DNA of 64,000 nucleotides from Agrypnus murinus (Eukaryota; Arthropoda; Insecta; Coleoptera; Elateridae), in contig OV816029.1 of NCBI GenBank assembly GCA_929113105.1, positions 88,588,622-88,652,621 of the forward strand, read 5' to 3'. How positions within the stretch are numbered: position 1 is the stretch's first letter; every line of letters begins with the position of its first letter. The translations under genes were made by a program, and so were the position numbers. Shown here one piece after another: positions 51,601 to 64,000 of the stretch. Under the pieces are notes generated by a model that worked only from the letters and a program-made list of their open reading frames with translations, was not told the origin of the DNA and did not search any database.

Positions 51601-54275
51601 TACCTCAATTAACAGCTGGTACGATAACGGCACAATAATTTAAAATTGTTACCTATTTAAATCACTCGATTCAAATCACTTATCAAATCTTATGACAGTA
51701 AGAGCAAGCAATAACCACGTCTAAATCAATTCACGTCTCACACTCAACTCCATCTTTGATTCTAATTCGCTTTCCGAGCTACTTGTTACTTCCATGATTT
51801 CCAATTCTAAAATATAATATTCGAACGAAATAAAATAAATGACTACTACCAAATTATGTTAAACTGTTGTTTTGAGTAAGAACATTATAAAATGGTGAAA
51901 AATAATACTTACAATTATAGGAGTTCAAGGTAAGTAAACAATGTGATACAAAAACAGTCTTATTAACCTCTCGAAACAGACACACTTTTATTTAAAGAAA
52001 GCACCCTTCAAACAGTCACCACAGTTTCAACCACTGAATGACAAAATCAAACTAAAATTCCAGACTAATAATTTCACATCTGTCAGGGTTTTCATAAAAC
52101 TATAATAATAAACACAAGCATACGTCTAAAATTCAACGGTCCGTTTAAAGTTATGGGAAGATATAATTAATAAATTATTAACCTACCATAACAAATTTAA
52201 ATGGGTCAACTAATAAGTTACCAACTTTTGTAACTGCTTATACATATGTACACACAAAGGATTTTCCAATTTATAGCAGTTAAATAATATATTTAATAAC
52301 AAAGGGTAAAAAATATGAATAGTAAGAAATAACAGGAAGCATTATTTGATGCATGTATGGATAGTTTGTTGAGCGCTGCGGTGTACGGGGGTATACGACG
52401 TTTTAAGAGGGGGAATATGCAGAGCTTTACGTTTCATCAAATATCTCCCTTATTAAGAGAGATAATTAAGAAAATTAAAAACCATCAGATAGCGCTACTA
52501 TTGAGTAATAATGTTTATACAGTATGATTTTTTGATAAAGTCGACGGTTTTCGAGAAAATTGAGTGCAAACAAAAATTACAATTTACAGAAATTGCCGCT
52601 TTTGAGATAATCGCTCTTGAAATATTTCTCGCCCGTATACTGCCGTGTTAAATTATTTAAGTCTTCTTAAACATTGTTTATTTCTAATACTCGCATTTAA
52701 TTACCGATGGTACCATCAGAAAGCTTATAATAAATAGAATATTACTACAAAAAATCAGAAATTGATGGTTTTATCATAAAACCACCCCTAGAAGACCCCT
52801 GCACAGAACGATTTTTTGACGAATTGTTGAAAGTTCATCCCCAAGACATAAACTATCATAAAAATGCATGCATACATTTTTACCTTTCCGTTCACACGAA
52901 AATCGTAAATAAGCGGCTTTTGTTTCATATTTTCCTCTACTATTTATTACTGCGAGAATTGTAGGTAATACAGACAAAATTAGATTTATCATAAACAAGT
53001 AATAATAATAATGCAAGTTCTTAATAAAAAATAATTTAAAACGTTTATTTTCAGAGACATTAAAAAAAGTAAAATGACCGTGGAAGCAACTATGCTAAAG
53101 TATAATAGCATATACAGGATTACGTCACTTTATGTTAAAATAAACAAAGACAGAAATTTTGGGAAATATAATCCATAATAATGCTTGTCACCTACATAAT
53201 ATCGCTTTACACGGAAATGGCGTAGTGCAAAGGTTTCTTATTTTGCTACGACTTGTTATTAATAAACAACAGCATTTTTATAGGAACGTCTTTTATGCTT
53301 ATATTGAATTATTCCCGATACGATTATTTTTTATACATGAATTACGTACTTCTAATTTACTAATAAGTATTTATAAGTTTATAAGATTTGCCGAAGTTGT
53401 TGCTAACATTCTATAAGAAGACAGCACCTTAAGGAAAAGAAGTTGTAAAAAAGGCCGCAAAGTTAGAAAATGTAACAGTTTTATCGACCTTACTGAATAT
53501 TTCTGAATTTGTTTCTCGTCATGCAGTTCTATGCAATATCGACTCCTTTGCCTTCTTCAACATACCAATACAAATCAGCTTGGGACAACGTATGATAGCC
53601 TAATAAAAACAGGATGCCAATAAAACTGAAAAGTTCTTGCCTTGTAAATATAAAATCGTGTGTATTATTTATCATGAGCCTACTTTACAAAAAATGGCAA
53701 TACTATATTTTCAACTTCATCATCAAAAAGTTTTAGAAAAAATATCCAGCGGTGATTGACCTGCCAAATGATTTTTTAGCTGTTCAATTTTTTGTGTTCT
53801 CTTCGTCGGGCAAGTTCTGATACAAAAAGAAACCATCTCTGCACTTAGGTTTCTGGTTATTTGTTTTGAGTAAACTTGAGAATGTGAAAAGAAGAAGAAA
53901 GCATTTAAGTAAAAAAAACTGAAAACAATACAGTTAAGAAAACACCTGAAGAAAAACTAAGGTCCATCTCTGAATAAAAAAAACACAGGGAAACGTTTTG
54001 TTGGACTTGAACCTGGAAAAGGAATAAGCAATGAGAAATAAGCAATCCGTACTCTAGTTTTGCATGACTCGCTGGTGAAACCTTGGAGAGTTGTTGGAGG
54101 TCGAAAAAACCAACGGAAAAGATTTTTAAGTACATTGTTGATGTCCAATGATATACACTACCGTCTTTATAGTTTAGCAAATAAAACAATTGGCATTGCA
54201 CACAAAACAAAATTGTCATACAAAACAAAAATATTCTACAGTACATTCTCTCGATGCCATCCCTATGTTATTACC
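51601..54275. other. No gene recognised
   Basis: Includes the right arm of the disrupted transposon up to about 52910. From 53800 to 54250 there are A-rich fragments (KKTEKNTPEEKLRSISE-like text) that might be transposon or cDNA debris, but every frame is broken. Confidence 0.35.
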
Positions 54276-54283
54276 GTCTATAT

Positions 54284-54701
54284 CAGGGATCCCCAAACCG
54301 TCGATGGCGAGGTACTAGTAGCTCGCGGGGACATTTTCGGTAGATCGCGTTAACGCTCCGGATGGCTAACCATGATTCCTCCACTGAGCTGTTGATGACA
54401 AAAAAGAAGTCCATCCTTCTCATTAAAGTTAATAAGTCTGATAAAAAATCTGTTATTACATTTGTTATTTATTACTAGCAATACTTCAATTTCTTTCTTA
54501 TGTACAATTCAATTTCAGTTTCTTTTTGTTATATACAGTTTAATTAAAATTGATTTCATATTTACTAGAAATGTAAGTTTATAGGCAATAAACAAATGTA
54601 AGATTTTTTAAAAAAGTTGGTAGTTCTCTTGACTAGTAGCTCATAGTAGGATTTAAAAACGGTGCAGTAGCTCAGAAGCTTCATAAGTTTGGCGACCACT
54701 G
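54284..54701. mobile_element. hAT MITE (418 bp), 8-bp TSD GTCTATAT
   Basis: Begins CAGGGATCCCCAAACCGTC and ends GTTTGGCGACCACTG, imperfect hAT-type inverted ends. GTCTATAT is at 54276-54283 and 54702-54709. The subterminal text GTAGCTCGCGG / GTAGCTCA recurs inside. Confidence 0.92.
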
Positions 54702-54929
54702 GTCTATATTATGTATGCAAACCTAATGAAATAAACAGAGCTACCTGTTTGTACAAGCAACGCGCAAACATAAGCTTCAAACCACAAAAACTAAAACCAC
54801 TAAAACTTGTAGATAATGACAATTCCTATGAACTCCTGTAACATGTAGTAACGCATTGTGTATGTATGGCAGGTGTCTGAAATGTCAAAATAAAATGAAA
54901 AAATAGTTGAATTTAATGTTAAGATTGCA

Positions 54930-55680
54930 GCTACTTCCTTCTTTCGTTCACCAATAAAATGATTTCTCCCGTCATCCATTTCTGTTTTGCTCTCGGCTCT
55001 TGGATTCCCAATTCATTTTCTTGTACTTCATGTATTACGTTTTTAATAGACTGCCAAGAGTTTTTCATTGTTTCTGTTGTTTCCAATTGTACTTAGTTTC
55101 CTTAAATTTACTATTTGACACTCTTACTGTTGTTATTCTCTTACACTTGTTATTTCCTGTTTTATCTCTCTGGTTCTCCCAGTTTCTCAAAGTTAGGCCT
55201 TGTTTTGTTTCTTTCTCTTCTGGATTTTCTTCAATTTAATATCAAGTTTTCCAGCTACGGCGTTTGCGATCAGATCCGATGTATGATCCAGGATAACTTT
55301 TTACACCTATAATCCCGTTTCTATATCGTTTATCAATCAGTATGTAATTTATTTGATTATCATTTCCTATGATATTTCCTTCATTGTCTCTTGGTCCTTT
55401 CTAAGTGTATAATCGCCTTTCTGGGAATTGGAACCAAATGTTTGCTACCATTAAGTTTTCTTCATTAAAGAACTGTACCAGTATAGGGATATACTGGTAC
55501 TCCTGTCGTTCCGTTTGCCAATACTATAGTCTCCAACAATATCTTCAACTCTTCCTTTACCTATCCTTGCGTTGAAGTCGTTCATGATTACATCCGCTTC
55601 ATTCTTTTTGGTAATTCTTAGTAGGTAATTTTTACATCATGAATGAAAAACTCATGCAGTATGGAGTATTTTCGAGCAAC
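54930..55680 (-). pseudogene. LINE endonuclease fragment (RTE-like)
   Basis: The minus strand contains broken endonuclease text in the usual order: an ANIWFQFPERR-like block near 55420, GPRDNEGNIIGNDNQINYIL near 55360, then IDKRYRNGI. N-Q-I-(D/N)-Y-I-L-I is the conserved active-site neighbourhood of RTE-type LINE endonucleases (Asp to Asn here). The rest towards 54930 is Lys/Glu-rich linker, with stops and shifts throughout. Confidence 0.6.
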
Positions 55681-58060
55681 TTATATTAAGATGAATAGAT
55701 GGTTCCATATCTTGGACGGCACTCATGCAAAATGTTTCTAAACGTAAAACCGGTAAGATTCTATTGTAGACAAGAACCATAACCATAATATTTTCCTTGA
55801 CAACTTCTTTTCTTTTATTCAACATGCACGCACTATGGTGCTGAACCATTGAAAACTGCAAAAAGATATGACGGAAAAGAAAAGAAAAAAAAGTACTTTA
55901 CTGCTCAAAAGCTACTGTACTATCAAAACAAAAAGAAATAGAGACGTTAACGCAGAAAATGAAGTAAAAGCCTTCCCAAAGATCTCGTATGGTTTCTCTA
56001 TTTCTTACAAAATCAAATGTAACTGAACTAAAGGGTTCAGTGTGATGTGATGACAAAGTATATCACATGCCCAAAGAAATTCAGTTTGCTAATGCAGAAA
56101 AAAATCCAACCTATTGCTTGGGTTGGAGGGTTTTATCTCCTAAAAGTGGTACTCTCATGTATTGGACTGAACCTCAAAGACTGTGGTGCTTAGAAAATCC
56201 TTGTTCAGACATTATAATTGGAATGCTTTGTGAATGCTGTTTTCAATTTTGAAACGTTTACAGTTATACCAGTGTACGAATATCAACGCTTGTTGGACAA
56301 AGTAAAATTGCTATAAAACAACATCGAGTGACATTAAAAAATATTTTGAAAGACTCATAGAAAATGAGAAGCAGAAAAGAGCTGGATCCTACGTGCATGC
56401 AGTATAAGGGAGTGTTTATATGATGTGTCATATTACGCAGGTTTTAAAGTTTTTTTAACTTTGTTATATAATACTTCAGATATTGTAGCAAATCTGGGAA
56501 TGTATAATATATAATGTTACAATGCGTTTTCTATATTAAAAATTTTTAAATTTAGCACAACATTTTTTTATGTATGCCGTAGATACATAAACGAATCGTG
56601 AAATGGCAATGTAATAATCACTGTTATAAAAGATACATGACTTTTTATAATAAAAATTGGTCAGACATAAAATCTTATTTGCCTTTTAATCTACAACGGT
56701 AGTTTAGTTGCATTCGTTACTATAAACAAGCCTTGAGGAACAAAAACAATTAATTCTAAAGTTCGCATGTTGACTATATAGAATTCTTAGAACGTGTTTA
56801 TTTTAAGATATTTAATTTTTAAATGATCCGAATGAGTGCTGCATAAATAAATTATTTTTTACAAGTACTTTATATGAACTACAGCTGTAAGGTTTATCAA
56901 ATTAATAATTGCAAAAGAGAACCTATATGGAAAATCCCTAAAAAACGAATGTTAAAAGGAACACGTTTAAAAATTTGTAAACATAACTGACCTTGAATTT
57001 GTCAAAAATAGTTTACTTTCATTAAAGATAGGAAATATATATTTGTCTTCTTGAAAATGTTTTTCGTAAATTTTGTAAATATTGTTACTACAAAACATAT
57101 GATAACTATCCAATTAGGCATTGTAATCACCAGGCTCTGCTTATTATTGTTAATGAAACTTCACTCCTATCAAGAAAAAATCTTTCTAGTCTTGTATTCT
57201 TACAAAACATTACTAATGGTCGTATACAGTGTTCTGGTCTTCTTAGTCAAATTTACTTTTATGTACCTAGATCTACTAGCCGATCAACAAAGGTCTTTTA
57301 TTATAGAATACTAAACACTTTTCACCATTATAATAGTCCCATGTTAACTATCTTTAAATTATACAATTGTTTACCTAGTAACAGATTTGACATATTTATA
57401 GATGTTTTCACATCGAGAGGTACTAGATCTAAGATAATTAGTATTTATGAGCAACCACATAACAGTGCAATTTAATGTATTATTATTAACTAAACTATCT
57501 CACTTTGGCATATTGTTCACACACTAGTTCTATGTTATTATATTATTTTTTATGATATTATTTTATGTAACATCTACTTGTTCATGTTATTAGTATAATG
57601 TTGTTGTTAGCTTATGTTTCCACCATAGGCATTTTGTCTGTTGGGAAAAATAAATATTACTATTACTATTACTGTTACTATTACACAAAACTAAAGATTT
57701 AAAAAAATAATTACGAGTACAACGAAAATTACAATAAACAATATTACGAAAACTCACAGACCAGGAGCAGACTTGTAACACAGCCAACCCGTCTATAGAA
57801 GGGTTACCTGTCCTGAAGTTTCATTTTTATAACAATATAGCAAAATCTTTGAGTAATTTTAAGGTCCAAATGTACCCAGAAAAAATTTAACGGTACATTA
57901 AAAAATCTAAACAAAACCACAGTGGATTTACTTATATGTATTGTGAATAACTATTCCAAATTTAACAAAAAGTCAGTACAAAGAAGCCATTTAGACACTC
58001 AAATACGGTGCATAAATCTTAACCGCATGATCAATAATCGTCGTTTTTTGATAAATAATC
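55681..58060. other. No gene recognised
   Basis: Scattered short frames (for example 56067-56252 and 57051-57314) show no motif I can name. A (TTACTA)n-like microsatellite lies at 57655-57685. Confidence 0.35.
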
Positions 58061-58063
58061 TAA

Positions 58064-58440
58064 TAATGTGATAACTGTGGTTTTAAATGAATAGTCTTGG
58101 AATGTTAAAACTTGCTTACCTAACTTGTTTTGAAAAACGATGTTTATTAATTAAATTATTTGACATTTTTTATGTGAAAAATAAATTTTAGAAAAACTGT
58201 ACATTCAAAGTTAACCAAAAAATACAGCTTAAGTCTCATAGTATTTGAAATTTTTTTTCCAAACTTTTAGGAAAGTTGTATGTCTAATGTAACTTGAACG
58301 AACAGTTTCTCTAAAATTAATTTTTCACGTAAAAAATGTGACATAATTTAATTAACAAACATCGTTTTTCAAAACAAGTAAAGTAAGCAAGTTTTAACAT
58401 TCCTAGAGTATTAATTTAAAACCAAAGTTATTACATTATT
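58064..58440. repeat. Large imperfect palindrome (~160-bp arms)
   Basis: 58064-58225 and 58285-58440 are inverted copies sharing AACATCGTTTTTCAAAACA-type text, GTTAATTAAATTAT and AGTTT-TCTAAAATT-A-TTTT. It is probably a foldback MITE. Flanks and target duplication are not resolved. Confidence 0.75.
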
Positions 58441-58759
58441 ATATTATTTAAGAAAAAGACAAACACGTTTTTTGCGTACACTTGGACGTTAATCAGATAT
58501 ACTTCCATTTATATAAAGCATTAAGCAGAATTTCAAAAAAACGATCAACACTATTCTTGTCGTACGATGCACGGTTCACGAGATATTCGATAAAACATGT
58601 TTTACAAGATGGCGGCTAGCGCTCAACCGCCCCCGTCCTGACAAATTCATTCCCAACCGTTACATTCACGGAACACCTCCGAACATTTTCCAACAAGAAA
58701 ATCAATTCTGTAGAAGATGCAGAAATAAATTACCCGGTTACTGGCCTTCTATAACTATA

Positions 58760-61700
58760 TAAAATTTCAAGTTTGTATGTCATATAAAAGTTTTACAACC
58801 CCCAATGTGAGTGGGGGTTGTTTTACCATTGTTTATTTTTCTTTCGACAAGAATTCTAAACTCTGTAACTATGTCAAAATCTCAAGTTTGTACGTCATTT
58901 AGAAGTTTTATAACTCAAAAGGGGGTGGGAGGGTTGACATTTTAATATTTTTGATTTTTCTCTTTAAGAAAATTTTAGGTACTATAACTACACCAAATTT
59001 CAAATTTGTATATCATATACAAGTTTTACAACCCCCAATGTGAGTGGGGGGTAGAAATTTTACCATTGTTTATTTTTTTACAAGAATTCTAAACTCTATT
59101 CTATTCTATTCTAAACTATGTCAAAATCTCAAGTTTGTACGTCATCTAGAAGTTTTATAACTAAAAAGGGGGTGGGAGGGTTGACATTTTAATATTTTTG
59201 ATTTTTCTTTTTAGAAGAATTTTAAACACTATAACTATACCAAATTTCAAGTTTGCATGTCATTTAGACGTTTTACAACCCCCAATGTGGGCGAGGGGTT
59301 AAAATTTTACCATTGTTTATTTATTTTTGACGAGAATTCTGAACTCTATAACTATGTCAAAATCTCAAGTTTGTACGTCATCTAGAAGTTTTATAACTCA
59401 AAAGGGGGTGGGAGGGTTGACATTTTAATATTTTTGATTTTTCTCTTTTGGAAAATTTTAAATACTATAACTATACCAAATTTCAAGTTTGTATATCATA
59501 TAGAAGTTTTACAACCCCCAATGTGAGTGGGGGGTAGAAATTTTACCATTGTTTATTTTTCCTTTGACAAGAATTCTAAACTCTAGCACTATGTCAAAAC
59601 CTCAAGTTTGTACGTCATCTAGAAGTTTTATAACTCAAAAGGGGGTGGGAGGGTTGACATTTTAATATTTTTGATTTTTCTCTTTAGAAGAATTTTAAAC
59701 ACTATAACTATACCAAATTTCAAGTTTGCATGTCATATAGACGTTTTACAACCCCCAATGTGGGTACAGGGTTAAAATTTTACCATTGTTTATTTTTCTT
59801 TTGACGAGAATTCTGAACTCTATAACTATGTCAAAATCTCAAGTTTGTACGTCATCTAGAAGTTTTATAACTCAAAAGGGGGTGGGAGGGTTGACATTTT
59901 AATATTTTTGATTTTTCTCTTTTGGAAAATTTTAAATACTATAACTATACCAAATTTCAAGTTTGTATATCATATAGAAGTTTTACAACCCCCAATGTGA
60001 GTGGGGGGTAGAAATTTTATCATTGTTTATTTTTCCTTTGTCAAGAATTCTAAACTCTATAACTATGTCAAAATCTCAAGTTTGTACGTCATCTAGAAGT
60101 TTTATAACTCAAAAGGGGGTGGGAGGGTTGACATTTTAATATTTTTGATTTTTCTCTTTTGGAAAATTTTAAATACTATAACTATACCAAATTTCAAGTT
60201 TGTATATTATATAGAAGATTTACAACCCCCAATGTGAGTGGGGGGTAGAAATTTTACCATTGTTTATTTTTCCTTTGACAAGAATTCTAAACTCTATCAC
60301 TATGCCAAAATCTCAAGTTTGTACGTCACCTAGAATTTTTATAACTCAAAAGGGGGTGGAGGGTTGACATTTTAATATTTTTGATTTTTCTCTTTTGGAA
60401 AATTTTAAATACTATAACTATACCAAATTTCAAGTTTGTATATCATATAGAAGATTTACAACCCCCAATGTGAGTGGGGGGTAGAAATTTTACCATTGTT
60501 TATTTTTCCTTTGACAAGAATTCTAAACTCTATAACTATGTCAAAATCTCAAGTTTGTACGTCATCTAGAAGTTTTATAACTAAAAAGGGGGTGGGAGGG
60601 TTGACATTTTAATATTTTTGATTTTTCTCTTTAGAAAAATTTTAAACACTATAACTATACCAAATTTCAAGTTTGCATGTCATATAGACGTTTTACAACA
60701 CCCAATGTGGGTACGGGGTTAAGATTTTACCATTGTTTATTTTTCTGTTGACGAGAATTCTGAACTCTATAACTATGTCAAAATCTCAAGTTTGTACGTC
60801 ATCTAGAAGTTTTATAACTCAAAAGGGGGTGGGAGGGTTGACATTTTAATATTTTTGATTTTTCTCTTTTGGAAAATTTTAAATACTATAACTATACCAA
60901 ATTTCAAGTTTGTATATCATATAAAAGTTTTACAACCCCCAATGTGAGTGGGGGGTAGAAATTTTACCATTGTTTATTTTTCTTTTGACAAGAATTCTAA
61001 ACTCTATAACTATGTCAAAACCTCAAGTTTGTACGTCATCTAGAAGTTTTATAACTAAAAAGGGGGTGGGAGGGTTGACATTTTAATATTTTTGATTTTT
61101 CTTTTTAGAAGAATTTTAAACACTATAACTATACCAAATTTCAAGTTTGCATGTCATATAGACGTTTTACAACCCCCAATGTGGGCGAGGGGTTAAAATT
61201 TTACCATTGTTTATTTATTTTTGACGAGAATTCTGAACTCTATAACTATGTCAAAATCTCAAGTTTGTACGTCATCTAGAAGTTTTATAACTCAAAAGGG
61301 GGTGGGAGGGTTGACATTTTAATATTTTTGATTTTTCTCTTTTGGAAAATTTTAAATACTATAACTATACCAAATTTCAAGTTTGTATATCATATAGAAG
61401 TTTTACAACCCCCAATGTGAGTGGGGGGTAGAAATTTTACCATTGTTTATTTTTCCTTTGACAAGAATTCTAAACTCTAGCACTATGTCAAAACCTCAAG
61501 TTTGTACGTCATCTAGAAGTTTTATAACTAAAAAGGGGGTGGGAGGGTTGACATTTTAATATTTTAGATTTTTCTCTTTAGAAGAATTTTAAACACTATA
61601 ACTATACCAAATTTCAAGTTTGCATGTCATATAGACGTTTTACAACCCCCAATGTGGGTACAGGGTTAAAATTTTACCATTGTTTATTTTTCTTTTGACG

Positions 61701-63190
61701 AGAATTCTGAACTCTATAACTATGTCAAAATCTCAAGTTTGTACGTCATCTAGAAGTTTTATAACTCAAAAGGGGGTGGGAGGGTTGACATTTTAATATT
61801 TTTGATTTTTCTCTTTTGGAAAATTTTAAATACTATAACTATACCAAATTTCAAGTTTGTATATCATATAGAAGTTTTACAACCCCCAATGTGAGTGGGG
61901 GGTAGAAATTTTATCATTGTTTATTTTTCCTTTGTCAAGAATTCTAAACTCTATAACTATGTCAAAATCTCAAGTTTGTACGTCATCTAGAAGTTTTATA
62001 ACTCAAAAGGGGGTGGGAGGGTTGACATTTTAATATTTTTGATTTTTCTCTTTTGGAAAATTTTAAATACTATAACTATACCAAATTTCAAGTTTGTATA
62101 TTATATAGAAGATTTACAACCCCCAATGTGAGTGGGGGGTAGAAATTTTACCATTGTTTATTTTTCTTTTGACAAGAATTCTAAACTCTATAACTATGTC
62201 AAAACCTCAAGTTTGTACGTCATCTAGAAGTTTTATAACTAAAAAGGGGGTGGGAGGGTTGACATTTTAATATTTTTTATTTTTCTCTTTAGAAGAATTT
62301 TAAACACTATAACTATACCAAATTTCAAATTTGCATGTCATATAAACGTTTTCCAACCCCCAATGTTGGTGCGGGGTTGAAATTTTACCATTGTTTATTT
62401 TTCTTTTGACGAGAATTCTGAACTCTATAACTATGCCAAATTTCAAGTTTGTATGTCATCTAGAAGTTTTACAACCCCCAAATAAAGTGCGGGGGTTTAC
62501 TTAATAAAAAAAAAACTATATTTTTCTTTTCGACAGTCTTAAACCCTATAACTATATCAAATTTCAAGTTCCTGTGTCATCTGCAAGTTTAACAACCCCA
62601 TAAGAGGGTGCGGGGGATGATATAATAACATTTTTTTTATATATTTTTTACAATAATCTTAAACTATAACTGTACCAAATTTCAAGTTTCTGTGTCATCT
62701 AGAAGCTTTACAAACCCTAAAGGGGTTGCGGAGGGTTAACATAATAACATTTTGCTATATCATTCTTTACGAAAACCCTAAACCCTATAACTGAACCAAA
62801 TTTAAAGTTTCTGTGTCATCTAGAAGCTTTACAAACGCTAAAGGGGTGCGGAGGGTTAACATAATAACATTTTTCTATATCACTCTTTACGAGAATCCTA
62901 AACCCTATAACTAAACCAAATTTCAAGTTTGTATGTCATCTAGAAGTCTTACAACCCCCGAATGGGATGCAGAGGTTGACAGAGGAACATTTTTTAAATA
63001 TTTTTCTTTACAAGAATCTTAAATCCTATAATCACGCCAAATTTCAAGTTTCTAAGTCATCTAAAAGTTTTACAACCCCTAAAACGGGGTACGGGGTTGA
63101 CATAATAACATTGTTTTATTTTTTCTTTACAAGAATCCTAATTCCTATAACTGTGCCAAATCTCAAGTTTGTATGTCATCTGACAATTTA
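58760..63190. repeat. Satellite array, ~237-bp dimer units with ~1.9-kb higher-order period
   Basis: Monomers of about 118 bp alternate. One has GTCAAAATCTCAAGTTTGTA, GTCATCTAGAAG and AAAGGGGGTGGGAGGG. The other has ACCAAATTTCAAGTTTG, TACAACCCCCAATGTG and TTTACCATTGTTTATTT. About 15 dimers run from 58863 to 62400, spaced 235-242 bp. Variant markers recur about 1895 bp apart (GGGCGAGGGG at 59290 and 61190; TAGCACTATG at 59584 and 61477; TATTATATAGAAG at about 60205 and 62100), i.e. eight dimers. The outer units, especially 62480-63190, are much more diverged than the centre. Confidence 0.95.
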
Positions 63191-64000
63191 GAAGTTATAA
63201 AGTTTATTTAATTTCAATATTGTAATACATAAGAAGTTCCATTGGAAATGATGTTACTGTCTGCCTCACAAACATATGAGTTTTAAAAGTTTTAAAATAT
63301 AATATGGGATAAGATAGTATTTTAAAAAGCCAGATTTATTATTAGCTAACAGCATCTGTGATTGATTAAATACTGATTGGTAATATAATAACGGTTAAAT
63401 ACCTCAGACGTATTTTGTGAACGAAAGAATGTCCTTACATTCTTATCTATCTTATTAAATCTTACGGTCTTATTAAAATTATCGCCCATTTGTAATAGCA
63501 ATCAAAACAGTTTTAAAAAAGAAATTTAAATGACGCATAAATGAAACGTAAAGTGTTTATTAAATAGCTTTAACAAAATATAATATGTAAAAATTTGTGT
63601 CACCTTAAATGACGTAATCTTTACTCTGAAATACAATGCATAAAGTGAAGTGCCGTTGAAATGACGTCAGTGTCTAGCCACAAAGCCATCAGTGTTACCA
63701 ACAAAATTACTGTTAAGTATGCGGACGCAGGGTAAACCTATGCCAAAAATGTTATATACAAATGTATACAATCGCGCGCTATTAGCGCTGCGTGTGGCAA
63801 ACGCTCAAACTACGATTTTATACACGAATCAGAAATGGGTGTCAAACTGCGCAGAGCTAATTTTTACATTTTCGTCATCTAGACACTTTAAGCTTCATGT
63901 GGTGCAATTTTGAGGCACAAGTCACTCAGCGTCCGTATATCCGGACGCCGAGTGACTTCGGACGCTGCTTGAACCTAAGATTTTACATGGGGGGACGCAT
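63191..64000. other. Right edge: no gene, GCGTCC hairpin near the end
   Basis: No supported frame. Bases 63921-63935 and 63942-63956 form a 15-bp inverted pair with one mismatch (GTCACTCAGCGTCCG / CGGACGCCGAGTGAC). Further GGACGC units follow at 63960 and at the last bases. These match the block at 44686-44830. Confidence 0.6.

Larger units (their letters stand above)
45700..52910. mobile_element. Inverted-arm DNA transposon disrupted by a Jockey LINE
   Basis: Bases 45750-45870 match 52775-52905 in reverse complement. Both contain ACAATTCGTCAAAAAATCGT, the CTGTGCAGGGGT stretch and AAAAATGTATG. The arms diverge further in. Between them lie a transposon-protein fragment (46560-47027) and a full Jockey element. 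The true ends and the target duplication were not found. Confidence 0.55.

Noticed and set aside
53905..54246. Minus-strand hydrophobic frame as a membrane-protein gene
   Set aside because: It is in A/T-biased debris, overlaps other broken frames and has no conserved motif.
58760..63190. Regularly spaced repeats that could suggest a CRISPR array
   Set aside because: Units are contiguous 118/237-bp satellite monomers without unique spacers, in eukaryotic DNA.

Overview
The window is AT-rich animal DNA, almost certainly from an insect. The evidence is short GT-AG introns of 44-65 nt, insect-style TATA + TCAGT promoters, Jockey, RTE-like, Penelope, mariner and hAT elements, a tRNA-derived SINE, and one recognisable host exon. 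A beetle is plausible, but the sequence alone does not fix the order. Nearly all of the window is layered mobile DNA.

Layout. 1-5 kb holds a LINE reverse-transcriptase fragment, a Penelope 3' end with a hammerhead-ribozyme-like fold, a perfect hairpin and local duplications. 5-7.6 kb holds duplicated intron/exon pieces of an arthropod mobile-element gene and a 689-bp hAT-like MITE. 7.67-26.47 kb is a degenerate protein-primed family B DNA polymerase (Polinton/adintovirus/bidnavirus type). It is split by a 14,859-bp insertion, element B (9506-24364), which is flanked by a 6-bp duplication AAGAGA. Element B carries an arthropod capsid-like gene, a BIR-domain gene, a small membrane protein and several unknown genes. 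It is itself interrupted in its left terminal repeat by element C (11782-17491), which has identical 208-bp TIRs and a 6-bp duplication TATGGC. Element C encodes a dUTPase, two Cys-motif proteins, a coiled-coil protein and an acidic repeat protein. B and C start with related sequences (AGTAG... TTCTGGGACCAC), and neither shows a polymerase or integrase. I read them as related virus-like elements that integrate Polinton-style and probably borrow replication functions. Their terminal arrays are packed with TCAAGGTCA, the extended half-site of FTZ-F1/ERR nuclear receptors.

26.7-39.3 kb holds a SINE with a 13-bp TSD, MITEs, a Penelope copy broken by a solo LTR, a decayed Tc3/mariner-like transposon, and a mariner that contains a 1.6-kb element that in turn contains LINE debris. 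It also has the last exon of a cys-loop receptor-like host gene, a NAP1-like processed pseudogene and a second Penelope copy. 39.9-44.5 kb is a foldback-type element with arms of 2.5 and 1.7 kb. The small gene at its centre resembles a gene of element B. 44.6-53 kb is an inverted-arm transposon with an intact two-ORF Jockey LINE inserted in it. 54-58 kb has a hAT MITE, LINE endonuclease debris and a large palindrome. 58.8-63.2 kb is a satellite array with a ~237-bp dimer unit and a ~1.9-kb higher-order period.

Functionally, the only host coding sequence I can support is the terminal receptor exon (36904-37126). The main interest is the B/C/polB nest, the foldback relative, and the ribozyme-like fold in the Penelope ends.
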